From assembly GCF_008831285.2 (NCBI RefSeq), contig NC_045149.1, positions 19,297,035 to 19,361,034 on the forward strand: a DNA stretch of 64,000 nt, given 5' to 3'. Positions 12,762-24,991 of the stretch are shown here, piece by piece; the stretch's first letter is position 1, and each line of letters starts with the position of its first letter. This DNA comes from Nymphaea colorata. Its lineage: Eukaryota; Streptophyta; Magnoliopsida; Nymphaeales; Nymphaeaceae. A program made the translations under genes and the position numbers. Below the pieces are notes generated by a model. That model had not been told where the DNA came from and did not search any database. It saw only the letters and a list, made by a program, of their open reading frames with translations.

Positions 12762-15700
12762 TGAGGGAGTAAAAGGGGGCTAGGTTCAGGCCGCAAAAGT
12801 TGGTCCGGGCTAGGCTGTTAGCCGGCTGGGTGACCTTGTGGCCAAAATAAATAACTTGCCTATGAGCTGATAACTGGGCCCAGTTTCTCAGCTTCCCAGC
12901 CACCGGATGTTCCAGTTTGACCCACTTTCTCCAGCCGCCTGGATGTCAGCTGGGGTTGGCCATTGCCCCCACGTGACCTTGACCAGAAAGGTGGACTCAT
13001 TTTGACATTGCTCTCTCTCTCTCTCTCTCAAAATCTACGCTCCATGGCATGAAAATATTTTTTTTTTAACTGAAAACCATCCAAAGACTTGACAATATAT
13101 TCGGTCAAAGGTACCATTTGGTGCACCAATAATATTAAATAGGTAAAAAGTTTTATGCATCCTTTTTTGAAGCAATCCTATGCCTTAGGAGCAAGGAAAA
13201 GAGGGGAGAAGAGACTTCCATCTCTTCTTGGAGAGCATGCATCAGAATTGCATCAAAAATAGCAAAAAGACTTTGTGTCAAATACGTTTACTCTTATTTT
13301 ATGAGCATTTATTTTTTCCTTGTACCCACTTTCAAGTGGGCACCCTCAGTTGTTTTCTTCTTCCAATAAAATGATACAGTGGCCTCAATAAACGATACTT
13401 AAACCGGAAAACAAAGTAAGTTTTGGCAATGGTATATATATTCGTTCTCATTGCACCGACCATTTGGATTCTTCATGTTGTTATTGAGCTTCGGAAAGCT
13501 GAAAGTTCGAGTTCAAGATCCGTTCTAAGAAACAGATTCAGGAATTTGAATTTGAGATCCGCGATAGCATGCTGGGGAGCACATGCAGTTACGTTGGAGA
13601 ACCTTAACTTCTGGTTGTTCTTCTTCTCTGCAGTGTATGAGATGGTTGAGAGACTGGCATTCTATGGCATTGCCACAAATCTCATAGTCTACCTCACAAC
13701 ACAGCTTCATCAAGGCACCGTTGCTGCTGCAAATAATGTCACCAATTGGGTAGGCACCGTTTGGATGACCCCGATCTTGGGAGCTTATATCGCAGACGCC
13801 CACCTCGGTCGCTTTTGGACGTTCGTCATCGCATCCATCATCTACCTCTCAGTAACTCTCTTCTACGACTTCTTTTCTTTCCAACAGCAGTCATAACACG
13901 CGGCTAACAGACCGTGAACAAGTTCACCATTTGGATGAATTGCGTTCATCAATTTCAGTGAAAGGCTAAACCATGTATAAAATGCAAACGGTGTAGATCC
14001 GATTATATATTGAGGTTTCCCCTTTAGTTTGTGCAAATGAAAGTATCAGTATCACCACATTACAGTTCTATGAAAACTGAAACCGAATTTACTGTAAAAC
14101 AGGGAATGGTGTTAGTGACACTATCTGTTTCAATTCCCTCCCTCAAGCCACCCTCCTGCCAGAACCAAGACAGCGGCTGCCGAGCTGGTTCACTGCAGGT
14201 CGCTGTCTTCATGGTCGGGCTCTACATAGTTGCAGTGGGCACTGGAGGCACCAAGCCTAACATCTCGACGATGGGCGCGGACCAGTTCGACGACTTCGAG
14301 CCCAAAGAGCGGAAGCAGAAGCTGTCCTTCTTCAATTGGTGGATGTTCAGCATATTCTTTTCCACCATCTTTGCCAACAGTTTCCTGGTTTACATCCAAG
14401 ACAACGTTGGCTGGGCCCTTGGCTATGGGATACCTACAATTGGGCTCATTCTTGCAATTCTTGTGTTCTTTGTGGGCTCTCCACTTTACAGACACCAGAG
14501 GACATCGGACAGCCCCTTTGCCAAGATGGCCAAGGTTATAGTGGCTGCCTTCAGGAAACGCATGGTGCCTCTACCAACTGATCTCCATGAGCTGCAGGAA
14601 GAAGAGTACGCTAAAAGTGGCCAGTTTCAGGTTAAGTCTACTTCAAGCCTTCAGTAAGTTTTCATTTGCCATTACGTAGTTTCACTTCGCCCAGTCATAA
14701 TCTCTGGTTGTTTTTCACCAGGAGCACTTTGTGAGTGTTCCATGCACCCAAGATTGGGGCAGGTTTATGAGACAATAGAACTATTGTTTCATGAACCTGC
14801 TCAATTCTTTATAGCAGATTCATGAGATGTTCCTGCTGCCAAACTGTCTGCATCACAGGTTCATTTGTGTGAATGTCTCCTAGATTAGCTGCAAACCCAA
14901 GAAATATGACAGTTCATGAAGAAACATTATATTCTCTATAAATAGGTAAATCAGACATTGTATGACTGGGAGGATTTAAGAGACATGATTAATCCAATCT
15001 GTTTTGACCCAATATATATTTATTTGTGTGTGGGGGTTTTGGGGAAGCATTTTTCCTGAACTAGCTAGTGTTGTTCCTGCAATATCCACCTTGCGCTTTA
15101 TAAAATGTGAATTATTGAACTCATTTTTCCAAAAGTGAATGGTGAATATGATTCTCTCTCTGTCTGTGTATGTGTCTGTATGTCTGTGGGGAGAGAGAGA
15201 GAAAGAGTGAGGGAGAAAAGCTTGTTTACTGAACTAGCTAGTGCACTTCCTGCAATATTCACCTTTCACTTTATATATGATTACCAAACTTGAGTTACAT
15301 GCAGGTTTCTTAACAAAGCAGCGGTGAGAGTTGGGCCAAGTACCGCCTGGACGCTCTGCACGGTGACTCAAGTGGAGGAAACGAAGCAGATGATAAAGAT
15401 GTTCACCATCTTCCTCGCCAGCTTCATCCCCAACACCATCACGGCCCAAGGCCACACCCTCTTCATCAAGCAAGGCACAACCCTGGACAGGAGCTTAGGC
15501 CCACACTTCAAGATCCCTCCCGCAAGTCTCACCTCCTTCGTCAACATCTCCATGCTCATCAGCCTAGCCATTTACGATAAATGGTTCGTTCCTTTAGCAA
15601 GGAAATACACCAACAACCCAAGAGGAATCACCATGTTGCAGAGGTTGGGAGCAGGACTGATTTTGCACATCATTATAATGGTCATCTCTGCTTTAGTTGA

Positions 15701-16163
15701 GAAAGAGAGGCTTAGCTTTGTCGGGCACCATGGCCTTGAGCACAGCAAGGATGCCATTCCACTGACGATCTTCATCCTCCTTCCTCAGTTTGTTCTGGTT
15801 GGAGTGGCTGATGCCTTGGTGGAGGTCGCTAAGCTTGAGTTTTTCTATGACCAAGCGCCGGCGACCATGAAAAGCTTAGGAACTTCTTATTTTACTAGCT
15901 GCGTTGGACTTGGCAACTTCTTGAGCAGCTTTATCCTCAAGACTGTGGCCAAAGTCACCAGTCATGGTGGAAGAAAGGGCTGGATTACAAATAACGCTAA
16001 TATGTCTCGCCTGGACTACTACTATGGTCTGTTGGCAGCCATTAGTGCTGTGAACTTCATTTACTTTCTCTTTGCTTCAAGACTCTATAAGTATCGGGCT
16101 GAACCAAGTGAGCTTGATGTGGAGTTGCAGAAGCCATGTGAGCCGAGAACCAATAAAACTTAG
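11917..16163 (+). CDS. NPF5.2-like: NPF5.2/PTR3-like proton-coupled peptide transporter, four exons, 587 aa
   Basis: Coding exons are 11,917-12,052, 13,634-13,851 (218 nt), 14,103-14,653 and 15,305-16,163. Together they make 1,764 nt in one frame, and all introns are GT-AG. The protein has the NPF N terminus (YTKDGSVDLKGRPVLRSKTG), a TM1 ExxER proton-coupling motif at residues 48-52 (EMVER), NVTNWVGTVW, GTGGTKPNISTMGADQFDDF, FFNWWMFSIFF and FFYDQAPATMKSLGTSYF. This is a full-length 12-TM transporter of normal size. The best match I can recall is Arabidopsis PTR3/NPF5.2, including the Val-Tyr-Glu across the exon 1/2 junction. PTR3 transports di- and tripeptides and responds to wounding, salt and pathogens; the substrate here is inferred. 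An AATAAA at 16,427 may serve the 3' end. Intron 1 contains a long (GA)n tract. The reading frame stays open about 70 codons upstream of exon 2 (ATG at 13,423), but that start would omit the conserved N terminus. Confidence 0.94.
12710..12755. repeat. (GA)n microsatellite in intron 1 of the plus-strand NPF gene
   Basis: About 45 bases of alternating G and A within the first intron. A shorter (CT)n run lies at 13,013-13,029 in the same intron. Confidence 0.95.
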
Positions 16164-16635
16164 GCTGTGGAAGGGTCAGGTCACGGAGGTGTAGTGAATG
16201 TTGGCAGAAACGCTGCTAGATCTGTAAGAATTATAGGTCGTTTATATGAAGGAATTATGCTGGAAGTTGATATATTTTAGTGACGATCTTCCTAAAAATC
16301 TGAACATCTGCAAACCTGATCAACCTCATAAACTTTGTCGTTTAATTCCTTCACGGTTCTCCTCTCTTGCGTCTTAATTTCTTGCAAGTTAACTGAAAAT
16401 ATGACAACCAAGAAATGTGAGAACTCAATAAAAGTGTTATGCGTATACGACTCACATATTGGTAATTCAAAAGTACTCTTCTGGTATTGCGCCAGAGAAC
16501 CAAAATTAATCGTTCAATCTAATCTAAACAGACCAATGGAAAGAAAGCTTTCATGGGTTCTTCGTATTAAGTTTTCCAGGGTTGTTGGTATTTTAGTCCT
16601 TGATTTGTTCATATTCCAGCTTCTATATAAACATA

Positions 16636-16671
<36 letters not shown>

Positions 16672-16849
16672 TTTTGTTTTCTCATAGCTTCACTATATGA
16701 TCATGTAAGAATCGAATGTCCTTTTGTACTGCATTTTTGCAACCAACATCCACAATTTTCCCTTAGAAACTACCACTAACAGGCTAACAGCAACATTTTT
16801 TCTACCAAAGGGGTGAAGTATTTGCCACGGCAGATGCAAACAATTATAT
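16164..16849. other. Spacer between two convergent NPF genes
   Basis: These 686 bp lie between the stop codons of the plus- and minus-strand NPF genes and must hold both 3' untranslated regions. A plus-strand AATAAA lies at 16,427-16,432 and a (GA)n tract at 16,640-16,669. The mature transcripts may overlap here. No separate gene is seen. Confidence 0.6.
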
Positions 16850-19800
16850 TCAGCTATCTATCTTTCGGCAGTCCTCTTCTTGCAACTCCATCTCTGCAGA
16901 AGCAAACACCTCTTTCCTGTAAACGTAATTCCTGTTCACAACCAAGAAAAACAGGAAATTGAAGACGTTCAATACTGCAAAGAAAGCATAGTAGTAGTCA
17001 AGGTGGGATTCATTGAGGTTGTCCAGTATCCAGCTCTTGTGCCCCCCTCTTCCAGTCGCGCTGGCCACAACAGTGAGGAGAAAGCTACTAAGAAAATTCC
17101 CTATTCCCAAACTGCTAGTAGAATATGAAGTTCCCAAGCTTTTCATGCTCTCTGGTGCTTGGTCATAGAAGAACTCTAGCTTGCCGACTTCCAAGAATGC
17201 ATCAGCCATGCCCATAAGTATGAACTGAGGAAGCAACGCGAAGATGCTGAGAGGCGTGATTCCTTTTCTGCTATCAAATATGCCGTTTTCATGGGCAATT
17301 TGGAGCCTCTTCCTCTCTGTTACAGAAGCAACCACCATGATTATGATATGCAGAATGAGACCAACTCCCATTCTTTGAAGGAGACTGATTCCTCTCGGAT
17401 TCTTGGTGTATCTTCTTATTGTCCTGACGAAGAATCGATCGTAGATGACAACGCAGATAAGCATGGAGAGGGTGATGAAGGCGGCAAGGCTTGCGGGTGG
17501 GATCTTGAAATGAGGGCCCATGCTTCTCTCCATGGTGATGCCTTGCTTGACGAAGAGAGTGTTCACCTGGGCGAGCATGGTGCTGGGGATGAAGGTGGCG
17601 ACCAAGATTGGGAGCATCCGTATCATCTGCTTCGTTTCCTCCACTTCAGTTACAGAGCAGAGGGTCCACCGCGTGCTTGGCCCATTCTTCACTGCTGCTT
17701 TGTCAAGAAAGCTGCAAGCCAAATTGAGGAATTCATTGGCACAACATCGCATCATACAGTTTCTTCTATTTTCATTGCTTTTGATGTCTCTCTCACTCTC
17801 TCCTGAAGTTGCTCCCAGTGAATCCAATTACATGAATATTCTTGGAAGTATTCTGAAAACCATAAGAATTAAAAAGAAAAGACAGAAGTTTGACTTATTA
17901 CTTAATTTTATAAATGAGTTTATTTGGTGGTTTTATGTCTGTTTCTAAACCGGATCTGTATATGAAATTTTCATAAAAATTTTTCAAATTACATATCGAG
18001 ATACTGTGACGGATAGTTAGATTAGATTCATTAAAAATAACTCCAATTAGCTGAAAACCCAAAGAATCCTCCTAAACAGAGCCTAATAAAATCTGTCACG
18101 GTCTCACCCTCTCTCTCTCGCTTTGTTTTCTTCTTCTGTAACTGTATAACAGTTGGTCACTCGATTTTGTTTTAATGCAACCTTATAGATATGAACTTTA
18201 AGGGTGATTTGGTGAGAAACATATATTAAGTTGATCATTTTTTACTTTAATTATCTTTTTTAATAATAAAAAATGAGCGACTCTTATAAATCAAAATTTT
18301 GATAGTAGAAAAGATCAACTTTTTTATAGAAATAACTTTAAAACGCGATTTATGTAAAAGTAGTGTTTATAAACACATTAAGAGGTCCACATTTTGTTTA
18401 AAACACTTTTTAATACAGATTTAAGAGGTTTGGTTCTCATCTTTTATCCAAGTGGACTGGTAATTACTATATATATATATATATAAGGTCATGGACAAAA
18501 ACCAAACCTTTTCAATATGATACTTAAAGTGTTTTTTTTTGTTTTTTGAAATCTAACTTTACTAATATGATATTAAGGATAAGTTGATGCAGAAAATATA
18601 TTGAGTTGATCTTTTTTGAGTTGTAATAGTGTTTTTATAATAAGCGAAAATAAATGTCTCTCATAGCATTACTATTTTAATAATAGAAAAATCAACATTT
18701 TCATAAAAACAACTTGATTCAAAACATTTTTCATATCAAAATAGTTTTTATAAATATATTAGGATGTTTATATTTTATTTACAATAAATTTCTAACAAAA
18801 CAGTTAAAGGGTCTGGTTTTTATCCCTGACCTAAGTGGTTGGATTTACCAATTCCTATATATATGTGTGCGTGTGTGAAAGAAGAACTAAGTTAAGTACG
18901 CACCTTAGATAAGGTGTTCTGTCAATCCTATACTTCCCAGCCGTAGGGCAAACCTCCAACTCCTCATGCAGCTCTTTGGGGTTACTTGGGACTGGAACCC
19001 ACCACTTTCTACTGCAAGCCACCAAGACCCTGGCAATCTTAGCAAAGGGGCTGCCTGAGGGCAATTTATGCCTGTAAAATGGGGTACCAGCCAGAAAGAC
19101 CAGCAGCGAGATCATCAGCCCGACCGTCGGCAGCCCATACCCTATGGTCCACCCCACATTGTCCTGGATGTACACAAGGAAAGCGTTGGCAAAGAGGGTC
19201 CCAAAGAAGATGCTGAACATCCACCAGTTGAAGAAGGAGAGCTTCTGGGCTCGCTCCGCCGGGTCAAAGTCGTCGAATTGGTCCGCGCCCATCGTCGAGA
19301 TGTTCGGCTTGGTCCCGCCCGTGCCCACAGCTAGCACGTAGAGTGCAGTGTAGAAGATGCCGATCTGGAACTTGGAAGCTCGTGGGTCGCAACCTTGGCT
19401 CGAGCCAGGGCATGAGGGTGGCCTCAGTGAAGGCAGTGAGACCACCAGAGTTAGCAAGCACATGCCCTGCTTGCAAACAGGAGGGCATGGTTTAGAGCAT
19501 TATAGTTCGACTCAAGGAGTCATCAGCGCAAAGCATGTAGAACATAGGTGCCAAGTTAATTTGGATTCCTCGGTCCACAGTGGCAGAGCTAGAATTTTTT
19601 TCTACAATGCACTCTCTTATAGATATTTTCATTTTGAAGAAGCACAACATAATATATAAAGAAGTAAATAATTGTAAAATATCTATGTAACAATATATAT
19701 AAATAAATAAATAATTTGTTGCCAGCATGGGCAACTGCCCACACCAACTTATATGTAGCTCCGCTAGTCGGACTTAAAAAATGTGCACTAAAAGTTCATA

Positions 19801-22489
19801 CGTTGGAATTTGGATCCCTTCAAATCTAAAAAAAGGAACTCGATTAAGTTAGATCCTAAATATTAGCCATTACATCAGTTCTTCTTCTAAACATCAAGCC
19901 AATTATCTGACAAGTACTTGGTACCCGGCCCGACTTGAGCCCAGACCAAGCTTAGGTTACAGGTGGTGGTCCGAGCCCCCGATGGAGCTGAGAGCTTGTG
20001 GGGGCAGGCCGGCTGGCTGAGCTCAGCCAATGCCTGCCCATACTTTGAGTCAAGAAGCACAAAGTGGCCGCATGGGCCGTGGAGTTTGGCACTGCATGTG
20101 AAACTAAAAAGGAGGGAGGAAACGGACGGAGAGGTAGATGGCGGAGGAAGCGAGGAAGGTCCAGTAGCGGCCGAGGTGAGCGTCGGAGACGTAGGCGCCG
20201 AGGATGGGCATGAGCCAGACGGTGCCCACCCAGTTGGTGACGTTTCGGGACGACGTTACCGTCCCCTCGTGCAGCCTCGTTGTCAGGTACACCACCAGGT
20301 TCGCCGATATCCCGTAGAACGCCATCCTCTCGAACACTTCGTACCCTAACAATGAGAACACACACAGTCCTTTTATAATTAATAAACGGGGAACATCACA
20401 TGATTTCTTTGGTGGTATTTCTCAAGTGTATACTTAATACCTTATGCTAATATCATAGCATAGCATATCAAGCACATAAAGAGCTCATTGTATGTCACTC
20501 TTTAGTTCAATTTTTGTAGGTGCTATGTCTCTCTTCTTATTAGTTCAATTTTTGTAGGTGCTATGTCTCTCTTCTTATGGAATCATCTCTTCTTATGGAA
20601 TCACAAGATGAAACTAAGCCGCATTTCACTATACTGGCTTTGACGCAGCCTTAAGAAAAAAGATTAAAGATTGTTTAGGCTCTCCATACCTGAGATATTG
20701 GCTTCTCTTACACACACCTTAATTTGACTGTTTTTTAAGTTGTACCAGTACGTTTTTTTAAGTTGGTACCAGCATATTCTCCTGGTAGTACTTAAATAAA
20801 AGATTTGTTAAAATATTATAAGGAATATGTGTGTGTTTGTGTGTGTGGGGTGGGGGCAAAATCAATTATGTGAGAGAGAGACCAAAAAAAAGAGAGCAAG
20901 TGTTGACCAGTTGAAAACAGTAAATGGTAGGCGCCGAGGTAGCCAGGTAGGTGTGGGCTACACCCACACGGACCAAAAAATAAATTTTTTATTTTTATAT
21001 TAACATTTTTGAGTAATTTTTTTATTTTTATATATATTGATGTCACGCCCTTAGCCTTAACCAAAATTCTTGGCTCCACGCCTCATTCATGGGCATGGGC
21101 ATGGGCATGTAATAAACATGTAAATGAACAAGAAAGCCCTCAAGCTGCGGCCATTAATGAAGCTCCCATCTTGCTTACAAGGGAGAGCGCAACTGCGTTG
21201 GAAGTGGAATACTGGATCCTCCTCATGCTTAGCAACTTTCGTCCACAAGAAAAGTTAAAAAGAAAGAAAGGGTTGGCCAGCATTGAACTAGCGGTTATGG
21301 TGGCCTTGCTGCCATTTCTGCATTTAATGTGGAGCCGAAGGGACAGCCATGCTTGAAAACGAAGCTACCTCCATCCAACCACCTCTTCTTAACAGCACCT
21401 TGTTTGGGCAGGGCACAAAAATCGAGAACTTTTTCACGGGTTTATCATGATATTCATCCCCACCTGCAGCTAGCATGAACGGGGCTAGAAGACCCTCCAT
21501 TTTCGTCCTTGTCGGCGGCAAAAGACCAATATAAACGCGGAAGAAGCCAAAACAACAGAATCTTACTAACCCCACCACAAACTAGTCAAAATATAATTCA
21601 AGTTCGGTTCCAGAAAAATTCCATTAATTTTTTATTTTCTTCTGGAAACTAAAGAGCTTGTTCGAAAGAGTTTTTAAATTTTGCAGGCTGTCAATGGTGG
21701 CCGGTTTTCATTGTGATCCAGTACTGTAAGTGCCTCTCTGTAATTAGCCTCTCCACTGAGATACAGGATAAGCCTTAACTTTCCAAGGAACCAAACTATT
21801 TCTTATCCAAGCTTGGAACTCCTATTACCAGAAGACTCTACAGCCAGGGGAAGCAGAAGACGGAATAAGAAGAGATGGAAGTGAAGTAATAAAAATCCCC
21901 TACCATATATGCCGTGTATCGTCTTTCTGCCTCAAAAATTTTGAAACTCTTTTGAATGGTATTCAAGAAAAGAACAGTATAAAAGGATTCATATACTTCA
22001 AAGAACTGTTTTTGTTGGTATCAAATCATCCGAATGCGAAAAGTTTCGTGCAGAAATCCACAAAGAAACAAGGCAATTGGTCGAAATGCACAACCAAAAT
22101 CTTATGCGTATCACTTTGCGTGCCTCTAAGAATATAACCTGTAACACTGTTAGTGCTTATTCTATTTCAAGCGATGAAGAACTTATCACTGTTGGTTCTT
22201 GGGTTATAACTTAAGCGATACAACAAAACTTCTTTTTCATTCCCTCTGATGATATGAGCTTGTGCTTGCTAGAAAGCTACTGAAACATGATATATAATCT
22301 CTGTCTCTCTCTCTCTCTTTTTCTGACCTTGTAAGGAAGGAGAGGAGGAGGAAGTTTACCGACGATGAAGGAGCAGGCAGTCCATCTCCCGCCTTTAGAC
22401 CGAAGCGCTGGCCTTCCTCTGAGGTCCACGGAACCGTCCTGCGTATAATTCTCTCCCCTCTCTTCGTCGCCGACTGAAGTAATCACCAT
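16850..22489 (-). CDS. NPF5.2-like: NPF5.2/PTR3-like proton-coupled peptide transporter, four exons, 590 aa
   Basis: Coding exons in order are 22,360-22,489, 20,128-20,345 (218 nt), 18,904-19,466 and 16,850-17,711. Together they make 1,773 nt in frame, and all introns are GT-AG. Features are the N terminus YTQDGSVDLRGRPALRSKGG, TM1 ExxER at residues 46-50 (EVFER), NVTNWVGTVW, GTGGTKPNISTMGADQFDDF, FFNWWMFSIFF, NPRGISLLQRMGVGLILHII and FFYDQAPESMKSLGTSYS. The C-terminal half is very close to the Arabidopsis PTR3 sequence as I remember it, so a plasma-membrane di/tripeptide role is likely though inferred. I chose the ATG at 22,489 because it follows a TATA box by about 46 nt. A longer frame opens upstream from 22,579, but that would place the TATA inside the coding sequence. 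The exon 2 donor is weak (gtccgt). Introns 1 and 2 carry MITE-like elements. It is the convergent paralogue of the gene at 11,917. Confidence 0.94.
19578..19768. mobile_element. hAT-like MITE in intron 2 of the minus-strand NPF gene
   Basis: The left end is CAGTGGCAGAGCTAGAAT. The right end, read inward on the other strand, is ACTAGCGGAGCTACATAT, giving imperfect terminal inverted repeats that share GAGCTA. The element is about 190 bp with no coding capacity. Flanks show an imperfect duplication starting TCGG on both sides. Such ends are frequent in plant non-autonomous hAT elements; the superfamily assignment is inference. Confidence 0.55.
20502..20577. repeat. Perfect 38-bp tandem duplication in NPF intron 1
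   Basis: The unit starting TTAGTTCAATTTTTGTAGG occurs at 20,502-20,539 and again at 20,540-20,577. It is followed by a 17-bp duplication (TCTTCTTATGGAATCA and neighbours). The copies are identical, so the event is recent or an assembly artefact. Confidence 0.9.
20927..21087. mobile_element. Possible MITE in intron 1 of the minus-strand NPF gene
   Basis: The left end reads GGTAGGCGCCGAGGTAGCCA. The right end, on the opposite strand, reads GAGGCGTGGAGCCAAGAATT. The two share AGGCG...GAG...GCCA in inverted orientation around an AT-rich core. No clean target duplication is visible. It may belong to the same broad group as the element at 19,578. Confidence 0.35.
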
Positions 22490-22534
22490 TTTGTTGCCAG
22501 TATTATTGATGAACCTCGTGATACCTCGGGTCTG

Positions 22535-22542
22535 TATATATA
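22535..22542 (-). promoter_or_regulatory. TATA box of the minus-strand NPF gene
   Basis: The run TATATATA, preceded by GGGGGC on the minus strand, lies 46 nt before the ATG at 22,489. It predicts a very short leader of roughly 15-20 nt and supports that start codon over the upstream one at 22,579. Confidence 0.5.
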
Positions 22543-24953
22543 GCCCCCATGTGGAGGCCCCTCCATCCACATGGCCCATTCCTTTTCGGATTTTTTTTTT
22601 CTCCTTTGTTTCTGTGCAGGCCTGTGTGTCTGTGACTCTGTGTCACACAGCAGCAGTAAAAAAGTTGGTGGTTGCCCACTTTGTAATGCTCTTCTTCTTC
22701 TTCGAAATGGCTATAGCTTTGCTATTTCTGAAGAAGACGTGCCATTCTCTGGAGGGACTCCTTGGTCCTCATTAACTGCGAGGGCAAGTTGGGCCTCCAT
22801 GGACTCATTGAGTGGGCCTCTTTGATCCTCTCGCCTATGTACATGTATACAACGTGGCTCAACAGTTCTGTTCCTCGAAGATTGGGGCCACCATTTGAAC
22901 GGAGCTCTCCCTTCTTTTTTTTCTGCATTTTCTTTTCCTTCTCCTTCATGTGGTTGAGGTTCCAAGGCGTGGCTTAGCTGATCGGACTGCCCGGTCATCA
23001 TTTTGATTTCCGTATGTTTTATTCATCTGAACGTTTGCAAATGGCGATTGTATGATATTCTGTTTTGTTATAGATGGGTCTACGCAGGTCTCTAAAGAAT
23101 CCTAAAGCCAAGGACAAGGAAAACAAAAAAGTACTTCAACCCTTCAGTTTTTACTCACCCGAAAGTTCCATACACCATACTTTCCAAATCATTTTTTTTT
23201 TAGGATGATGGTGCTCATTTCATGATGGAAATAATTATTTTTAATACAAGCCTTGTTTTCAACAAAAAGCCACATGTTTCAGGAGATCAGCAAGAGGATT
23301 ATGATCCACTAGCAAAGCTAGAAATATCCGAAAGTAATATTTTAAGGAGCAGCCAATATGTAAATAAATAAAAACATACGATGTATTAATATACAATTAA
23401 ATAATTTATATGAAACTAGTCTGTGCAATTGTCCACATCAACCAACATGTTCTACCATCACTCTGACTTCCCCTTGCTCATAAGGTTTAAGGCTAAGTAA
23501 GTTGGTACTTGAAGAGAATGTAAAGACCCAGCCCACTCCCATACTAGAGAAAACAATATACCATCATCTTTCTACAGTTCTCCATCCCATATGGCACACA
23601 AATATTAATGTCCATAAAAATAGGAAAGGCATCTTTTTCATGCCATCAGCCCAAACAACTATGATATGCCTTTTGGGCTAAATCACCTCATGTTGCCAAT
23701 GGTGATGATTTATATGACAGAGAGCTGCAGTTAAAAATATAAGCTTTTATTTGGAATTATTTATGTATAATATGGAAAAAGTGAGTTGAAAAAGACTAAC
23801 CATAAGTTCACTCAGATCCAAGAGCAGTCCTATACTCTTAGGACAGATGGCAAGACGAAGGAATTGAGCCTCTTGGAGTATGTCTCCGTGTGTCAAAAGG
23901 GTGTTCAACCGCTAATTAAACAAAAAAAAAAAAAAAAAAACTTTCATTTCTTGGTTGGGCAGCATTGGGATGTGTCAAAGTGAATTCAGATGGTCGAGTA
24001 CCATTCCTCTCACAAATACATCATATATTGTTTAGGCTCCATAACACTTGGTGCATGGGTCTGATACATACATTAACTACCGAGTTTCTTAAACAGTTGA
24101 ATTTTTGTGGTGTAGTGGATTTCTCTACCAAACCCCTTCTCCCACTCAAGTTGAGTAGTGAAATGAGTACTCAGTCTTGACATGTGGAACTCTTCTCTCC
24201 TCCAACACCACACCATCGTTAATCTCCGATCTTCATTACAGCCTGATGTATGTGTAGTTCATGTATCAAATGCCCTCTAATTAGTCACAAAGGTTCTTCG
24301 CTTCAAAGTGCATTTAAATGTCCCTAAAGAGGTTGGCACAATAGACGGGATAGGAGCTCGTAGGTGGTCAGTTTTTGTTTTGAACTTTTGAACTGTCAAC
24401 TCTTTGTGCTGCAAAAAAAGAGTCGCCAATGCACAAGTTGGAATATAATAAAAGCGGCATCTCAAAGCATTGAAAGCAAACCTTATACCTTAAAAGAATG
24501 AGGGGTTTGGTTTAAAGCTTCGTTCTTCTTCAGCCCGGGCAATGAGTTTTCGGCAATGAGTTTTCCTGTTCACTTAAAGGTGCATTTAAATATGGCCATG
24601 GGCAGGTTGAACGAAGCTGCTCCATGTTCGGTCCGGACTTTATCTGCTTTTCATGAAAGAAGGCTTACAAGAAGAATAATAATCTATATGCTGTTACCAT
24701 GGCAGTGACAGTAGCATGTGGCAATAAACAGGGATTGGCATATTAAATGGCATTAATTAGGCCCAACTTTGAGCGCATGTCGGCACCAGCCTCCTGTCAT
24801 GACATACGAGCCCTGCCGGTCAACTTCGCCGGGCGCCACCCTTTGGTTAGCCTGTGAGCTACGACAGCATTTGTGGTTCATCTACTCCCCTGCCATGCTC
24901 TGATCTTTACCAGATCAGGGTTCTGTTGTGCTCAAGTTTCTTCTCAGACAGGT

Positions 24954-24991
<38 letters not shown>

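Noticed and set aside
13423-13633. An ATG at 13,423 opens a frame that runs straight into NPF exon 2 and could be an alternative start
   Set aside because: The true N-terminal exon with the family signature lies at 11,917-12,052 and splices in phase to 13,634. The extra 70 codons match nothing in the family.
15234-15473. Minus-strand frames inside NPF exon 4 and similar long antisense frames over the other NPF exons
   Set aside because: Shadows of the real, conserved coding strand.
23965-24180. Plus-strand frame beginning G-C-V-K-V-N-S-D-G, like the RNase H start of plant LINEs
   Set aside because: The similarity ends after about ten residues and no other retrotransposon domain is near.
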